From Thiobacillus denitrificans ATCC 25259 (GTDB taxonomy: Bacteria > Pseudomonadota > Gammaproteobacteria > Burkholderiales > Thiobacillaceae): a DNA stretch of 64,000 nt. The notes beneath the pieces were generated by a model. That model had not been told where the DNA came from. It was given only the letters and a program-made list of their open reading frames with translations, and searched no databases. The translations under genes and the position numbers were made by a program. The DNA lies in contig NC_007404.1 in the NCBI RefSeq assembly GCF_000012745.1, forward strand, positions 558,001 through 622,000. The letters run 5' to 3'. Below, piece after piece: positions 7,804 through 16,854 of the stretch (positions are counted from its first letter, which is position 1; the number at the start of each line of letters is the position of its first letter).

Positions 7804-9591
7804 ATGCTCCGTTCCGACTTCCCGGTCCAGCCTTCCTCGTCGATGCACGAACCTACCCCAAACGCCCCGCCCATGCCCTGGCTCAGTACGCTGGCTGTCC
7901 GTTTGACGCGCGTCGCCCCAGGTCGCTGGCTTGCGCTGATGCTGCTCGCCCTGCACGCGGCCGTCGCGTTCGATGCCGAAGCGGCTATAAGCCGCGGATT
8001 CCTGCTCGCGCATTACGGGCTGTTCCTGCTCTGGCAGCCGCTGGTGAGGAGCGAGGCCCGCATCGAGCCGCGGCTCGCGCTGCCTGTGTTTGCGATGGCC
8101 GCCCTGCTCGTGCTGGTCGACAGCCCTTGGGTCCTCGCGCTGTGGCTGGCGGTGCTCGCCGGGCTGGTCGGTGCCGTCGCGGCCTCGCACGACGGGCGTC
8201 GGCAGCACCTGCCTTATCTACTCGCGCTCGCGTACCTGCTCGCCTTGCTGCTCGCCTGGGTGTTGCCGCAAAGCCTCGGCGACACGGCCTTGCCCGACGA
8301 ACTCCAATTTGCCGTGCGCTACGGGCTGCCGCTGCTGCCGCTTGCCATTCTGTTCCTGCCGGGTGAACGCCAGCGCGGTGCCTCGTCGACGCTCGACTTC
8401 ATCTACGGGCTCATGCTGTCGCTGCTCGTGATCGTGATGGCGCTCGGCGTGTTCGCGGTCGTCGCGGTCGCGAAGGTGGGCTACGCGTGGGCGCTCGTGC
8501 AGACGCTGCTCGGTATGGCGGCGCTGCTGCTTGCGCTGTCGTGGCTGTGGAACCCGCGCGCCGGCTTTACCGGCCTCGGCCAGCTGACGTCGCGCTACCT
8601 GCTCTCGGTCGGGCTGCCGTTCGAGGGCTGGGCCCGGCGGCTGGCGACGCTCGCCGAACGCGAACGCGATCCCGAGTCCTTCGTGCGCGATGCACTCGCC
8701 GACCTGCACGAACTGACCTGGATCAGCGGCGGCCGGTGGCAGGCGGCGCGCGGCGAAGGCCACTTCGGGGACCAGGCGCCGCACCGGGTCGAGCACGCCT
8801 TCCACGGCCTCGCGCTCGCCTGGTATGCGCCGCGCCCGCTGACGCCTTCGCTCGCGCTGCACGTGCGCCTGCTGTCGCAGTTGCTCGGCTATTTCTATGC
8901 CGCCAAGGTGCGTGAGCAGACCTTGCGCGAGCAGGCCTACAGCCAGGCGATTCACGATACCGGCGCGCGGCTCACCCATGACGTCAAGAACATCCTGCAG
9001 TCGGTAAAGACGCTGCTCGCCGCGGTCGATACCGCGACCCCGGAGGACAGCGACCGCCTCCTGGCCTTGATGAAGCGCCAGGTGCCACAGCTCGTCGCGC
9101 GCCTGTCGCAGACCGTCGACAAGCTCAAGCAGCCGACGGAAATGGATGCGGCGCACGTGCCGGCACAGGCTTGGTGGGCTGCGCTGCGGGCGCGCTACGA
9201 GCACGACGATGTGGGGTTCTCCGCCGACGCGCTCGACGAAACGCCCTTGCCGCAGGACCTGTTCGACAGCGTGGCCGACAATCTGCTCGCCAACGCGCTG
9301 CGCAAACGCCGCGGCGGCGTGGGTGTAGCCGTGGAGGTGCGCCTCAGTTTGCGGCCGACGGTCGCCTTGACCGTGACCGACACCGGCGCGCCCGCCCCCG
9401 AGCATGTCGCGCGTAATCTGTTCCTGAGTCCGGTGGCGTCGGATTTCGGGCTTGGCGTCGGGCTTTATCAGGCGGCGCGCCAGGCGGCACGTTCGGGCTT
9501 TCGCCTCGATCTGCCGGCCAATCAGGCGGGCCAGGTGACGCTCCGAATTCAGGCTACGGACAGCCGCCACCCGGACATATCCGCCCCCTGA
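7804..9591 (+). CDS. membrane-bound sensor histidine kinase of the pilus locus
   Basis: Signal-sensing kinase of a two-component system. The N-terminal 240 residues are a string of hydrophobic segments (LALMLLALHAAVAF, YLLALLLAWVL and others). A cytoplasmic linker follows, then the H-box THDVKNILQS with His392 (counted from 7804), the N-box DNLLANAL, the G1 box TDTGAP and the G2-like GLGVGLYQAA. Starts at 7804, 7843 or 7873 are possible. It sits between two prepilin genes on the opposite strand, and its last 38 bases overlap the 3' end of the prepilin at 9554. The likely partner is the receiver/sigma-54 activator at 19920. General plan resembles PEP-CTERM PrsK kinases, but that assignment is tentative. 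Confidence 0.82.
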   Translation: MLRSDFPVQPSSSMHEPTPNAPPMPWLSTLAVRLTRVAPGRWLALMLLALHAAVAFDAEAAISRGFLLAHYGLFLLWQPLVRSEARIEPRLALPVFAMAALLVLVDSPWVLALWLAVLAGLVGAVAASHDGRRQHLPYLLALAYLLALLLAWVLPQSLGDTALPDELQFAVRYGLPLLPLAILFLPGERQRGASSTLDFIYGLMLSLLVIVMALGVFAVVAVAKVGYAWALVQTLLGMAALLLALSWLWNPRAGFTGLGQLTSRYLLSVGLPFEGWARRLATLAERERDPESFVRDALADLHELTWISGGRWQAARGEGHFGDQAPHRVEHAFHGLALAWYAPRPLTPSLALHVRLLSQLLGYFYAAKVREQTLREQAYSQAIHDTGARLTHDVKNILQSVKTLLAAVDTATPEDSDRLLALMKRQVPQLVARLSQTVDKLKQPTEMDAAHVPAQAWWAALRARYEHDDVGFSADALDETPLPQDLFDSVADNLLANALRKRRGGVGVAVEVRLSLRPTVALTVTDTGAPAPEHVARNLFLSPVASDFGLGVGLYQAARQAARSGFRLDLPANQAGQVTLRIQATDSRHPDISAP

Positions 9592-10264
9592 GTTGATCGG
9601 CGGAAATCCAGGTCACGAGGTCGTCGAAGTCGTCTGAAGGCGTGCGGCTGACAAATTCTTGGTCGACGTGGTCGCTGTTGGTGTTTTCGCGCTCGGTATT
9701 GCTCGATGGGGCTGCCAAAGTATTTCCGTTGAGGTTGCGGGCACCCCAGCCGTTCGGACCGTGGGAAAGAATGACGATCGGCACGTTCGCGGCTACGTTT
9801 CCGAGCGCGCCGCAATCGTCAGAATCCGCATTTGTGCTGGTAGTGCAAACCTGGCGATCGCCCACGTCTGCGTTCTGAAAGCCCGTAACGGAATTCGCGA
9901 ATTCTTCGGTAACGGCGTACCGCAGACGGTTGCCCCAGGCGTCCTGCGCCGCCGTCCCCAATGCAGCCCAGGGGAAAAAACCTTCCGTGTTAAGGCATCT
10001 GCCCGCGTCGCGGGGCCCTTCGAGGCCGTCGCCATTGACGTTCGGGCAGGGCAGGTAGGGTGCGCCAGTGCCATTGCTGGCTGAGTGCGCCATCGCATAT
10101 CCAAAAATCGCCTCGCGCGCTTCGTTCAATGTCTGCTTGGTTTCCGCGATCCGCCGCGCCTGAATCTGAGCCGACAACGGAACCGCGAGCCCCCCGATCA
10201 GGATGGTCATGATCACGAGCACGATCGCGAGTTCGATCAGCGTGAAGCCGCGTTGCGGGGTCAT
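9554..10264 (-). CDS. prepilin-type protein, last gene of the MSHA-like operon
   Basis: Pilin-like subunit of 236 residues from ATG 10264. The short leader MTPQRG is followed by the cleavage motif FTLIE and a hydrophobic helix. The C-terminal domain has six to eight cysteines (LPCPNVNGDG, AGRCLNTEG, RQVCTTS, DDCGALG, RICPGGGCP), suggesting several disulfides. The frame is open upstream, but that part only reads the preceding gene out of frame. The ATG overlaps the upstream stop (ATGA). Its size and cysteine content suggest a minor pilin or a large tip-type pilin. Its 3' end overlaps the convergent kinase gene by 38 bases. Confidence 0.82.
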   Translation of the reverse strand: MTPQRGFTLIELAIVLVIMTILIGGLAVPLSAQIQARRIAETKQTLNEAREAIFGYAMAHSASNGTGAPYLPCPNVNGDGLEGPRDAGRCLNTEGFFPWAALGTAAQDAWGNRLRYAVTEEFANSVTGFQNADVGDRQVCTTSTNADSDDCGALGNVAANVPIVILSHGPNGWGARNLNGNTLAAPSSNTERENTNSDHVDQEFVSRTPSDDFDDLVTWISADQLRGRICPGGGCP

Positions 10265-10683
10265 GGGGCGGGTTCCTTCTCGAGCGGCGGCGAAGGCGGG
10301 GTGGACGGTCGCAGCACCTGATACGGTTCGTACACCTTGCCGTCGCTGCGGATCTGGCCCGGCTTCAAGCCTGACGGGCCGGTCCCGTCGAACTCGGCCG
10401 CGCCGTCGACCCAGCGCGTCGTCTTGCCGTCGGAACGGATCACGACCCCGTCGTAACGTACGGGCGGCGGCGTGTCGCTCGCGGCAGACGGGGCCGGGGA
10501 TGGCGCGCGGCCACTGGTCCGCGCCCGCGCCGCCTCGAGTTGCGCGCGCTCGGCCGGGGTGAAGAAAAGGCGGCCGATCTCGGTCGCTTGCGCCGGTGCG
10601 ACGCCGAGGACGAGGAGGCTCAGCGTGCCGAGCAGCGGCGCGGCAAGACACGACGGGAATCGGCGCGAAGACCGGTTACGCAT
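10261..10683 (-). CDS. small exported protein of the pilus operon (MshK-like position)
   Basis: 140-residue protein with a signal peptide of about 33 residues ending AQA, a short charged region (FFTPAERAQLEAARA), a proline-rich linker, and a small domain with the repeated phrase VIRSDGKTT/QIRSDGKVY. I do not recognise a family with certainty. Its place after the PilO-like gene, size and export signal match MshK of the Vibrio MSHA locus or a PilP-like periplasmic partner of the secretin. Overlaps its upstream and downstream neighbours by a few bases, so it is translationally coupled. Confidence 0.65.
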   Translation of the reverse strand: MRNRSSRRFPSCLAAPLLGTLSLLVLGVAPAQATEIGRLFFTPAERAQLEAARARTSGRAPSPAPSAASDTPPPVRYDGVVIRSDGKTTRWVDGAAEFDGTGPSGLKPGQIRSDGKVYEPYQVLRPSTPPSPPLEKEPAP

Positions 10684-11278
10684 CCTGCCCCCGATCCGTC
10701 GCTGCGACGGTGAACCACAGCAGTTCGCATTCTGCCTGCAAGGTCGGCCGGCTGGCGGCGGCGAGCGCGAGGTCTTCGCGCTTGCTCAGCCGGCAACCCT
10801 GGACGCGGTAGACGCCCGGCGCGCGCGCCTTCAGCGCCGCGAGAAAGCGCGGCAGATCGGTTTCAACCAACACGGGCATGGCCAGCGTCATCACGGTTTG
10901 CCCGAGCGGGAGGCCGTCGGCGAGCGCGGGCAGCGCATCGGTGCGCGGCGCCAGGCGGTAGTCGAGCCCGTAAAGACCGGCATCGCGGTTCGCGAGCTGC
11001 GCCGCCTCGATCCACGCGAGCCGGTCTTCGGCGCCGACGAAGCCGCGCGCGACGAGCGCCCGATAAGCGCCGAGATGGGTCGCGATCAGGTGCTGTTGCT
11101 GGCGGCTACTCTCGAGCTTGCGCCGCACCGCGTCGAGCGCGCCTTGCTGCGCCTCGAGCTCCGCCGCGGCGCGCGCGGCTTCACCGCCCCCCCACCAGAT
11201 GCCGGCGCCCGCGAGCAGCAGCGCGACCAGCACGAGCAACAGGTGAAACTTGAGGGCGGCGAAGGGGGGGCGTGTCAT
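10676..11278 (-). CDS. PilO/MshJ-like inner membrane pilus assembly protein
   Basis: 200-residue bitopic protein: one membrane helix (LLLVLVALLLAGAGIWW, about 13-29), a coiled-coil (residues about 32-60, AARAAAELEAQQ) and a C-terminal alpha/beta domain. This is the PilO/GspM/MshJ plan, the alignment complex that links the assembly ATPase to the secretin. It overlaps the stop of the upstream MshI-like gene by four bases (ATGA) and the downstream gene by eight. The name rests on architecture and context rather than on a diagnostic motif. Confidence 0.7.
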   Translation of the reverse strand: MTRPPFAALKFHLLLVLVALLLAGAGIWWGGGEAARAAAELEAQQGALDAVRRKLESSRQQQHLIATHLGAYRALVARGFVGAEDRLAWIEAAQLANRDAGLYGLDYRLAPRTDALPALADGLPLGQTVMTLAMPVLVETDLPRFLAALKARAPGVYRVQGCRLSKREDLALAAASRPTLQAECELLWFTVAATDRGQDA

Positions 11279-12774
11279 CGCGCGACCTCGGCGAGACGGG
11301 CGCTGACGCTGAAGCGTGCGGCGGGTGCGCTCGCCGCGTCGCCTGCGACGGTCTTGCCCGCCAGCGTGCCGGTCGAGTCGGCGTTGACCGGGCTGCGCAC
11401 GAGGCTCACGCCGGCCACGCCCGGCACCGCATCGAGGGCGCGCATGAAGCCCTCGATATCCTGCATCGCCACGCGGAAGTTGCCGTCGAACGGCACGAGC
11501 GCGGCGTCGATGTCGAGACGTATCTGCCCCGAGGTCAGGGTCTCGTCATGCCAGCTCAGCGTTTCGGGCACGACCCCCGGTGTCGACTGCAGGGCCGCGC
11601 CGGCCGTGGCCAGAAGCGTGTCGACCTCGGTCTGGCGGCGGTCGAGACGGGCGGCCAGGGCGACGGTGCGCGCGAGGTCCTCGGGTGTTTCCGCGTCCGG
11701 CGGGAAGGTGCGTGCGATGGCCATGTAGCGGCCCTCGAGGCGCTGCACCTGCTTCGCGAGCTGGGTCGCCTGATCGCTCACGTCCTGCGCGTGCAGCCAG
11801 TAGGCGGCGGTCATCCCGGCGCCGAGGAAGGCGATGATGCCTGCGGCGGCGCGCAGACCGCGGCGCCACAGAAATTCGACATGGGGTTGCAGCAGTTCGA
11901 CCGGCGCGAGGTTGAGCGGCAGGGCTTCGCTGGCGATCGCCGCGAGGGGCGCAACCTCCGGCGTCAGCCGCAGAAAGTCGTCCGGGATGTGCAGCGCACG
12001 CGCCAGAGTCGCGAGGTCGATCACGCGCGCGCTGAACGCGGGATCGGCGTTCAGCGGCGCCTGCGCGCTGTCGAGTTGACCCGACGGGTCGAGCAGCAAC
12101 ACATGCAGGCGCGCTTCGCGCGGCAGGATGCGCTGGCCGCTCATATAGAGCTGGGTCTTGGCGATTTCCTCCGCCGCGTTGCCCGGCGACTGGGTCGGTG
12201 TCTCGCCCGCGATCAGGCGCGAAAACCGCAGCAGGCCGTCGTGGTAGTAGGACAGCCGCAGCCCGTTGCCGAGCCGGCAGGCCAGTAACACATGGGTCGA
12301 CGGCGCCTTGAGCTTGCCGAGCAGATACTGGTAGGCAAGTGCGAGCGGCGTGATACCGGCGAGTGGCGTGCCTTCGCGGTGCAGCACGCCGAGCCAGGGC
12401 ATGAGCCAGTCGGCGTCGGGCAGCGCGACGAGCAGGTAGCGGTCGTCGCGGCGGCCGCTCGCTTCGCGTGCCTGGCGCCAGGCGCCGGTGAAGCGCGCGT
12501 TGCGGAACACCTGCCTGAGCTTTCGCCCGAGCAACTCGGCGCGCGCGCGGCCCTGCACGTGCGGCAGAATTTCGCTGCGATAGTCTTCCTCGACCGTATC
12601 GGCGACGAGCACGACGGGCAGACCGGCGTTGCGCGCGATGATGCGCTGGAAGGCGACGAGGCCTTCGGGCGTTGCGCGGAACTCACCCAGCCAGTGCATG
12701 CGCCCGGGCCGCCAGTCGAGGACGCCGATCTGGCGTGCCGTCGCAAGCAGGATCAGGCGATGGTCGAGCATCAC
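11275..12774 (-). CDS. MshI-like (PilM-PilN/GspL-type) pilus assembly protein
   Basis: 499-residue protein. Residues 1-300 look like an actin-fold PilM/GspL cytoplasmic domain (LLACRLGNGLRLSYY). A single membrane helix follows (AGIIAFLGAGMTAAYWL, about 308-325), then a coiled coil (QATQLAKQVQRLEGRY) and a PilN-like periplasmic domain. MshI and GspL have this fused plan and anchor the ATPase MshE to the membrane platform. Its ATG overlaps the mshG stop by four bases. The assignment is by architecture and neighbours. Confidence 0.72.
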   Translation of the reverse strand: MMLDHRLILLATARQIGVLDWRPGRMHWLGEFRATPEGLVAFQRIIARNAGLPVVLVADTVEEDYRSEILPHVQGRARAELLGRKLRQVFRNARFTGAWRQAREASGRRDDRYLLVALPDADWLMPWLGVLHREGTPLAGITPLALAYQYLLGKLKAPSTHVLLACRLGNGLRLSYYHDGLLRFSRLIAGETPTQSPGNAAEEIAKTQLYMSGQRILPREARLHVLLLDPSGQLDSAQAPLNADPAFSARVIDLATLARALHIPDDFLRLTPEVAPLAAIASEALPLNLAPVELLQPHVEFLWRRGLRAAAGIIAFLGAGMTAAYWLHAQDVSDQATQLAKQVQRLEGRYMAIARTFPPDAETPEDLARTVALAARLDRRQTEVDTLLATAGAALQSTPGVVPETLSWHDETLTSGQIRLDIDAALVPFDGNFRVAMQDIEGFMRALDAVPGVAGVSLVRSPVNADSTGTLAGKTVAGDAASAPAARFSVSARLAEVAR

Positions 12775-13976
12775 AGCGGCAGGTTTCCGATGAGGTCGTA
12801 AATCGGCAGCAGCACCGACACCAGAATGCCGCCGAGCAGCAGCCCGAGAATGGCCGTGAGCATCGGCTCGAGGACCCTTAGGCCGTTTTCGATCGAGTCG
12901 AGCACCTCGCGGTTATAGAAATAGGTTACGTTGTCGAGGGCTTCGTCGAGCGCGCCGGTCGTCTCGCCGACGCGCAGCATGCGGATCACCAGCGGCGGGA
13001 ACAGCGCGAGCGAATGAAAGCTTTCCGACAGGCCGCGCCCTTCGGCGATCTGCTGGCCGGCACGGCGGATGCCCTCGGCGATCAGGCGGTTTCCCGCGAC
13101 CATTTCGCCCGCGCGCAGCGCGTCGAGCACGCTCACCCCGGAGCGGTACATCATCGCCAGGGTGTTGGTGAAACGCGAAAGGACGATTTTCTTCACGATC
13201 GGCCCGACCACCGGCAGTCGCAGCTGGGCGCGGTCCCACCACGCGCGCCCGGCCTCGTTCTTCGTCACCCAGAGCGGTACGCCGACGCCGAGCGCGAAGG
13301 CCAGGAGCAGACCGATCAGCCAGTACGAGCGCACCGCCTCGGACACGGCCATCAGGATCAGCGTCGGCAGCGGGAGGACGACGCCCATGGTCTCGACGAG
13401 CGTGAGCACCTGGGGCACGAGGTAAATCAGCAGGAACAGGATCGCCGCGCCGACGACGGCGAGCACCAGCAGCGGATAAATCATCAGCCGCCGCGCCTTG
13501 GCAGCGACTTCCTCCTGCCATTTGAGCGATTCCGCGAGGCGCTCGAAGACCGCGTCGAGGAGGCCGGTCTGCTCGCCAGCCTTGACGCTGTGGACGAACA
13601 CGGCGCCGAACACGGCGGGGTGCGCCGCCAGCGCCTGCGACAGCACCTTGCCGCCTTCGAGGTCCTCGAGCAACGCGGTCAGCACGTCGCGGAAGCCGCG
13701 CTTGTCCATGCTGTCGCGCAGGTCGCGCAGGCCTTCAAGCAGCGGGATGCCGGCGCGCGTGATGTAGCGCATGTGGATGCAGAAGGTCACGAGGTCTCGC
13801 CGCGTGACGCGGTCGCGGCCCTGCGGCGCGTACTGCCGCGACAGCTCGGACAGCGTGATGAGGTCGAGCCCCATGCGCTTGAGCCGCAGTTCGAGGTCGA
13901 CGTCGTTGACCGCCGACAGCGTCCCGCGCACGTTGCGTCCGGTCTGGTCGACGGCGCGGTAGTCGAAAAACGGCAT
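12771..13976 (-). CDS. mshG: MSHA/type II secretion inner membrane platform protein (GspF/PilC family)
   Basis: Polytopic platform protein on which pilin subunits are assembled. The real start is ATG 13976 (MPFFDYRAVDQTGRNVRGTL), giving 401 residues, normal for the family; the longer open frame upstream is mshE read out of frame. Two T2SSF domains are visible (FCIHMRYITRAGIPLLEGL and FTNTLAMMYRSGVSVLDAL) with three membrane helices, the last near the C-terminus (AILGLLLGGILVSVLLPIY). It lies two bases after mshE. Confidence 0.92.
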   Translation of the reverse strand: MPFFDYRAVDQTGRNVRGTLSAVNDVDLELRLKRMGLDLITLSELSRQYAPQGRDRVTRRDLVTFCIHMRYITRAGIPLLEGLRDLRDSMDKRGFRDVLTALLEDLEGGKVLSQALAAHPAVFGAVFVHSVKAGEQTGLLDAVFERLAESLKWQEEVAAKARRLMIYPLLVLAVVGAAILFLLIYLVPQVLTLVETMGVVLPLPTLILMAVSEAVRSYWLIGLLLAFALGVGVPLWVTKNEAGRAWWDRAQLRLPVVGPIVKKIVLSRFTNTLAMMYRSGVSVLDALRAGEMVAGNRLIAEGIRRAGQQIAEGRGLSESFHSLALFPPLVIRMLRVGETTGALDEALDNVTYFYNREVLDSIENGLRVLEPMLTAILGLLLGGILVSVLLPIYDLIGNLPL

Positions 13977-13978
13977 CG

Positions 13979-15676
13979 TCAGGCCCGCCCGGTCAGGTCG
14001 ACGACGCGCGCGACTTCGGCGAGCGAGGTGACGCCGTCGAGCACGCGCTTGACGCCGTCCTCGGCGAGCGGGTGGTAGCCGTGCCTGAGCGCTGCGCGGC
14101 GAATCTCGTGCAAGGGCGCGTGGCTGGCGACGAGCTCGTCGAGTTCGGGATCCATGCGCAACAGTTCGATCAGCGCCAGCCGCCCCCGGTAGCCCTTGTG
14201 GCTGCAAGCGGGGCAGCCCGTTGCACGGAAGATCCAGGTCGGCTCGGCCGCGTCGATGCCGAGGATGCGGGCCTCGTCTTCGTCCGGCTTGTAGGCCTCC
14301 CTGCAGCGCGGACACAGCTTGCGCACGAGGCGTTGTGCGACCACGCCGATGATGTTGCCCGACAGGATGCCGGGCTGGATGCCGATATCCATCAGGCGTG
14401 GAAACACGCCGAGCGCCGAGTTGGTGTGCAGCGTCGTGAACACCTGGTGCCCGGTCATCGCCGCACGGAACGCCATTTCGGCCGTGTCCTTGTCGCGGAT
14501 TTCGCCGACCAGGATGATGTCCGGATCCTGCCGCATGATCGAGCGGATGCCGTTGGCGAAGTCGAGCTTGAGCGTCTCGTTGACCGAGCTCTGGCGCATC
14601 AGCGTGACCGGATATTCGACCGGATCCTCGAGCGTCATGATGTTCACGGTCTCGTTGTTGAGATGCGAGAGCATCGAGTAGAGCGTCGTCGTCTTGCCCG
14701 AGCCGGTCGGGCCGGTGACGACCAGAATGCCTTCGGGGCGCGCCATCATCAGCTGCAGTTCGCGCAGCGCGTCGGCGGTGAAGCCCATCTGCTCGAGCGG
14801 CATGATGGATTTTTCGCGGTCGAGGATGCGCAGGACGAGGTTTTCGCCGTGAATGCCGGGCTGCGAGGAGACGCGGAAGTCGATCGGGCGGCCGTTCAGC
14901 GTGAGCGACATGCGGCCGTCCTGCGGCGCGCGCGTCTCGGCGATGTTCATGCCCGAGAGCACCTTGAGGCGGACGAGGATGCCCGGCCAATAGGTCTTGT
15001 GCAGGCTGCGGATCTGTTCGAGCACGCCGTCGATGCGGTAGCGGATACGCAGGAAGGCATGCTCGGGTTCGAAGTGGATGTCGGACGATTCGCGCTTGAC
15101 GGCATCGGTCAGCAGCGCGCCGACGAGTCGCACGACGGGCTGCGTGTATTCCTCGGTCTCGGGATTCAGGCTGGCGTAGTCGACTTCGCCGGTTTCGATT
15201 TCGCGCAGGATGCCGTCGAGCGAGAGGTCGAAGCCGTAGAACTTGTCGATGCACTCGAGCAGCTGGGCTTCGCCGGCGAGCAGCGCGTCGATTTCGAGAT
15301 GGCCGCCGAGTCCGGCCTTGAGCTGGTCGAGCGCGACGACGTTGAACATGTCGGTCGTCGCAAGCGTCAGCACGTTCCGCGCCGCGTCGTGGGCGATCGG
15401 CAGCAGATGATGGCGGCGCGCAAAATCCTCGGGCACCAGATGCAGCGCTTCGGGGTCGGCGACGACCTGGGTCAGGTCGATGCCCTGGCTGCCGAGCGCG
15501 TTCGCGAGCTGGTCGCGCAGCACCGCCTCGGTGATGAACCCGAGCGCGACGAGCTGGCGGCCGATCGGCAGGCCCGTGGCCTTTTGCTCCTTGAGGCCGA
15601 TGCGCAGCTGGTCGAGCGTGATGAGCCCCTGGGACACCAGGGTTTCGCCCATGCGCAGTTTCTTGCGGCGTTCCAT
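13979..15676 (-). CDS. mshE: MSHA pilus assembly ATPase with N-terminal MshEN (cyclic di-GMP) motifs
   Basis: Hexameric ATPase that powers pilus extension. From ATG 15676 the product has 565 residues. Residues about 8-60 contain two tandem MshEN-type motifs (RMGETLVSQGLITLDQL and PIGRQLVALGFITEAVL), the known cyclic di-GMP binding fold of MshE. The ATPase core has Walker A GPTGSGKT, Asp box (LEDPVEYP), Walker B (DIILVGEIRD), His box and the zinc tetracysteine (CPRC and CPAC). An in-frame start at 15727 would overlap the upstream gene and adds an unlikely cysteine-rich head. Confidence 0.93.
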   Translation of the reverse strand: MERRKKLRMGETLVSQGLITLDQLRIGLKEQKATGLPIGRQLVALGFITEAVLRDQLANALGSQGIDLTQVVADPEALHLVPEDFARRHHLLPIAHDAARNVLTLATTDMFNVVALDQLKAGLGGHLEIDALLAGEAQLLECIDKFYGFDLSLDGILREIETGEVDYASLNPETEEYTQPVVRLVGALLTDAVKRESSDIHFEPEHAFLRIRYRIDGVLEQIRSLHKTYWPGILVRLKVLSGMNIAETRAPQDGRMSLTLNGRPIDFRVSSQPGIHGENLVLRILDREKSIMPLEQMGFTADALRELQLMMARPEGILVVTGPTGSGKTTTLYSMLSHLNNETVNIMTLEDPVEYPVTLMRQSSVNETLKLDFANGIRSIMRQDPDIILVGEIRDKDTAEMAFRAAMTGHQVFTTLHTNSALGVFPRLMDIGIQPGILSGNIIGVVAQRLVRKLCPRCREAYKPDEDEARILGIDAAEPTWIFRATGCPACSHKGYRGRLALIELLRMDPELDELVASHAPLHEIRRAALRHGYHPLAEDGVKRVLDGVTSLAEVARVVDLTGRA

Positions 15677-15680
15677 GCGG

Positions 15681-16829
15681 TCAGCGCATCCGTTGCAGTT
15701 GCTGCACCCGCGCTTCGGCCTGCGCACGATCGAAGCGGTGAGCGCCGCCGAGCGCCAGGGCTTTCGTGTAGTAGCTCAACGCGGCGGGATACTGGTGCAA
15801 CTGATCGAGGCTCACGGCGAGGTTGTAGGCATAGTCGGCGTTGTTCGCGGCGCCGCGGAAGGCCTCGAAATACGCCGCCTGCGCATCGCCCCAGCGGTTC
15901 TGGCCGGCGTAGAGATTGCCGAGGGTCTGATAGAGATGGGGGCTCGGCTCACGTTCGAGCAGAAGCTTCAGGCGACTTTCGGCGGCCCCGTCGTCGGTGC
16001 TGCCGAGAAGATCGAGCAAGGCGGCCTGCGCGGTCGCGTTGCGTGGATCGAGGTCGAGCACGCGCTGATACAGGCGCTGTGCGTCCGCCTCGCGTTTCTG
16101 CACGCCCGCGATCGCGGCCAGTCCGAGCAGGGCATCGACGCTCGGCGCGGCATTCGCAGCCCGCGTGTAGAGCCGTAGCGACTCGTCGATGGCGCCGCGC
16201 TGGTAGGCGGCATGCGCCTCGGTCAGCAGGCTCGACTGCGCATCGGGCCGGAAGCGCACCGCGGGACTCGGGGCTGGCGACGGCGCCGATGGCGCGGTGG
16301 GCGCCGCCGGGCGTGCCGCCGGGGTCGGTGGGGCAGGCGAGGCCGGCCCGCCGGAAGCGGGCGGCGGGGCAAGGCGCGGCGCAGGGGGCGGGGCCTTGCG
16401 CGGCTCGGGCGGAGCAGCGGTTTCCGGCGCCGTGGGCACCGCAGGTACAGCGGGGCGAGAGGCGGCCGACGGGATGAGGTACGCGCTTTCGTCGACGGCG
16501 GGCGGAGGCGGGGCGGGCGCGGCCGGTTGGAGCGCGAAGTAGAGGTACACGCCGTATGCGGCGGCGACGAGCCCGGCGAGAAGCGCGGTCAGCGGGACCA
16601 GCGAGAGATGCGGCAGCCGCGACAGCAGTGGGCGCTCCCGCTCCGGGGCGGCGCCGGACTTGCCGAACAGCAGGCCGGGCGGCTCGACCCACTCGCGGGC
16701 CTTCGCGGCGCCCGGAAGCGCGGGCTCGAGTTCCAGATCGCCTTCGACGCGGCCGTAGCCGTCGGCGGCGTTCGACGATTCCGCGTTCGCGGCTTCGGCC
16801 TGTTTCAACGCTTTGAGCAGCAGGCTCAC
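15681..16829 (-). CDS. MshN-like TPR protein of the pilus operon
   Basis: 382-residue inner membrane protein. The N-terminal MSLLLKALKQAE motif is typical of MshN and related GspB-like proteins. A single membrane helix (LVPLTALLAGLVAAAYGVYLYF, about 78-98) is followed by a long proline/alanine-rich linker (about 100-190) and then TPR repeats (residues about 205-380, such as AYQRGAIDESLRLY and AQRLYQRVLDLDPRN). It probably couples the ATPase platform to the secretin through the periplasm. It sits between mshL (25-base gap) and mshE (4-base gap). Confidence 0.8.
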   Translation of the reverse strand: MSLLLKALKQAEAANAESSNAADGYGRVEGDLELEPALPGAAKAREWVEPPGLLFGKSGAAPERERPLLSRLPHLSLVPLTALLAGLVAAAYGVYLYFALQPAAPAPPPPAVDESAYLIPSAASRPAVPAVPTAPETAAPPEPRKAPPPAPRLAPPPASGGPASPAPPTPAARPAAPTAPSAPSPAPSPAVRFRPDAQSSLLTEAHAAYQRGAIDESLRLYTRAANAAPSVDALLGLAAIAGVQKREADAQRLYQRVLDLDPRNATAQAALLDLLGSTDDGAAESRLKLLLEREPSPHLYQTLGNLYAGQNRWGDAQAAYFEAFRGAANNADYAYNLAVSLDQLHQYPAALSYYTKALALGGAHRFDRAQAEARVQQLQRMR

Positions 16830-16854
16830 GGTGTCGTCCGTGGGTGGATTCGAA

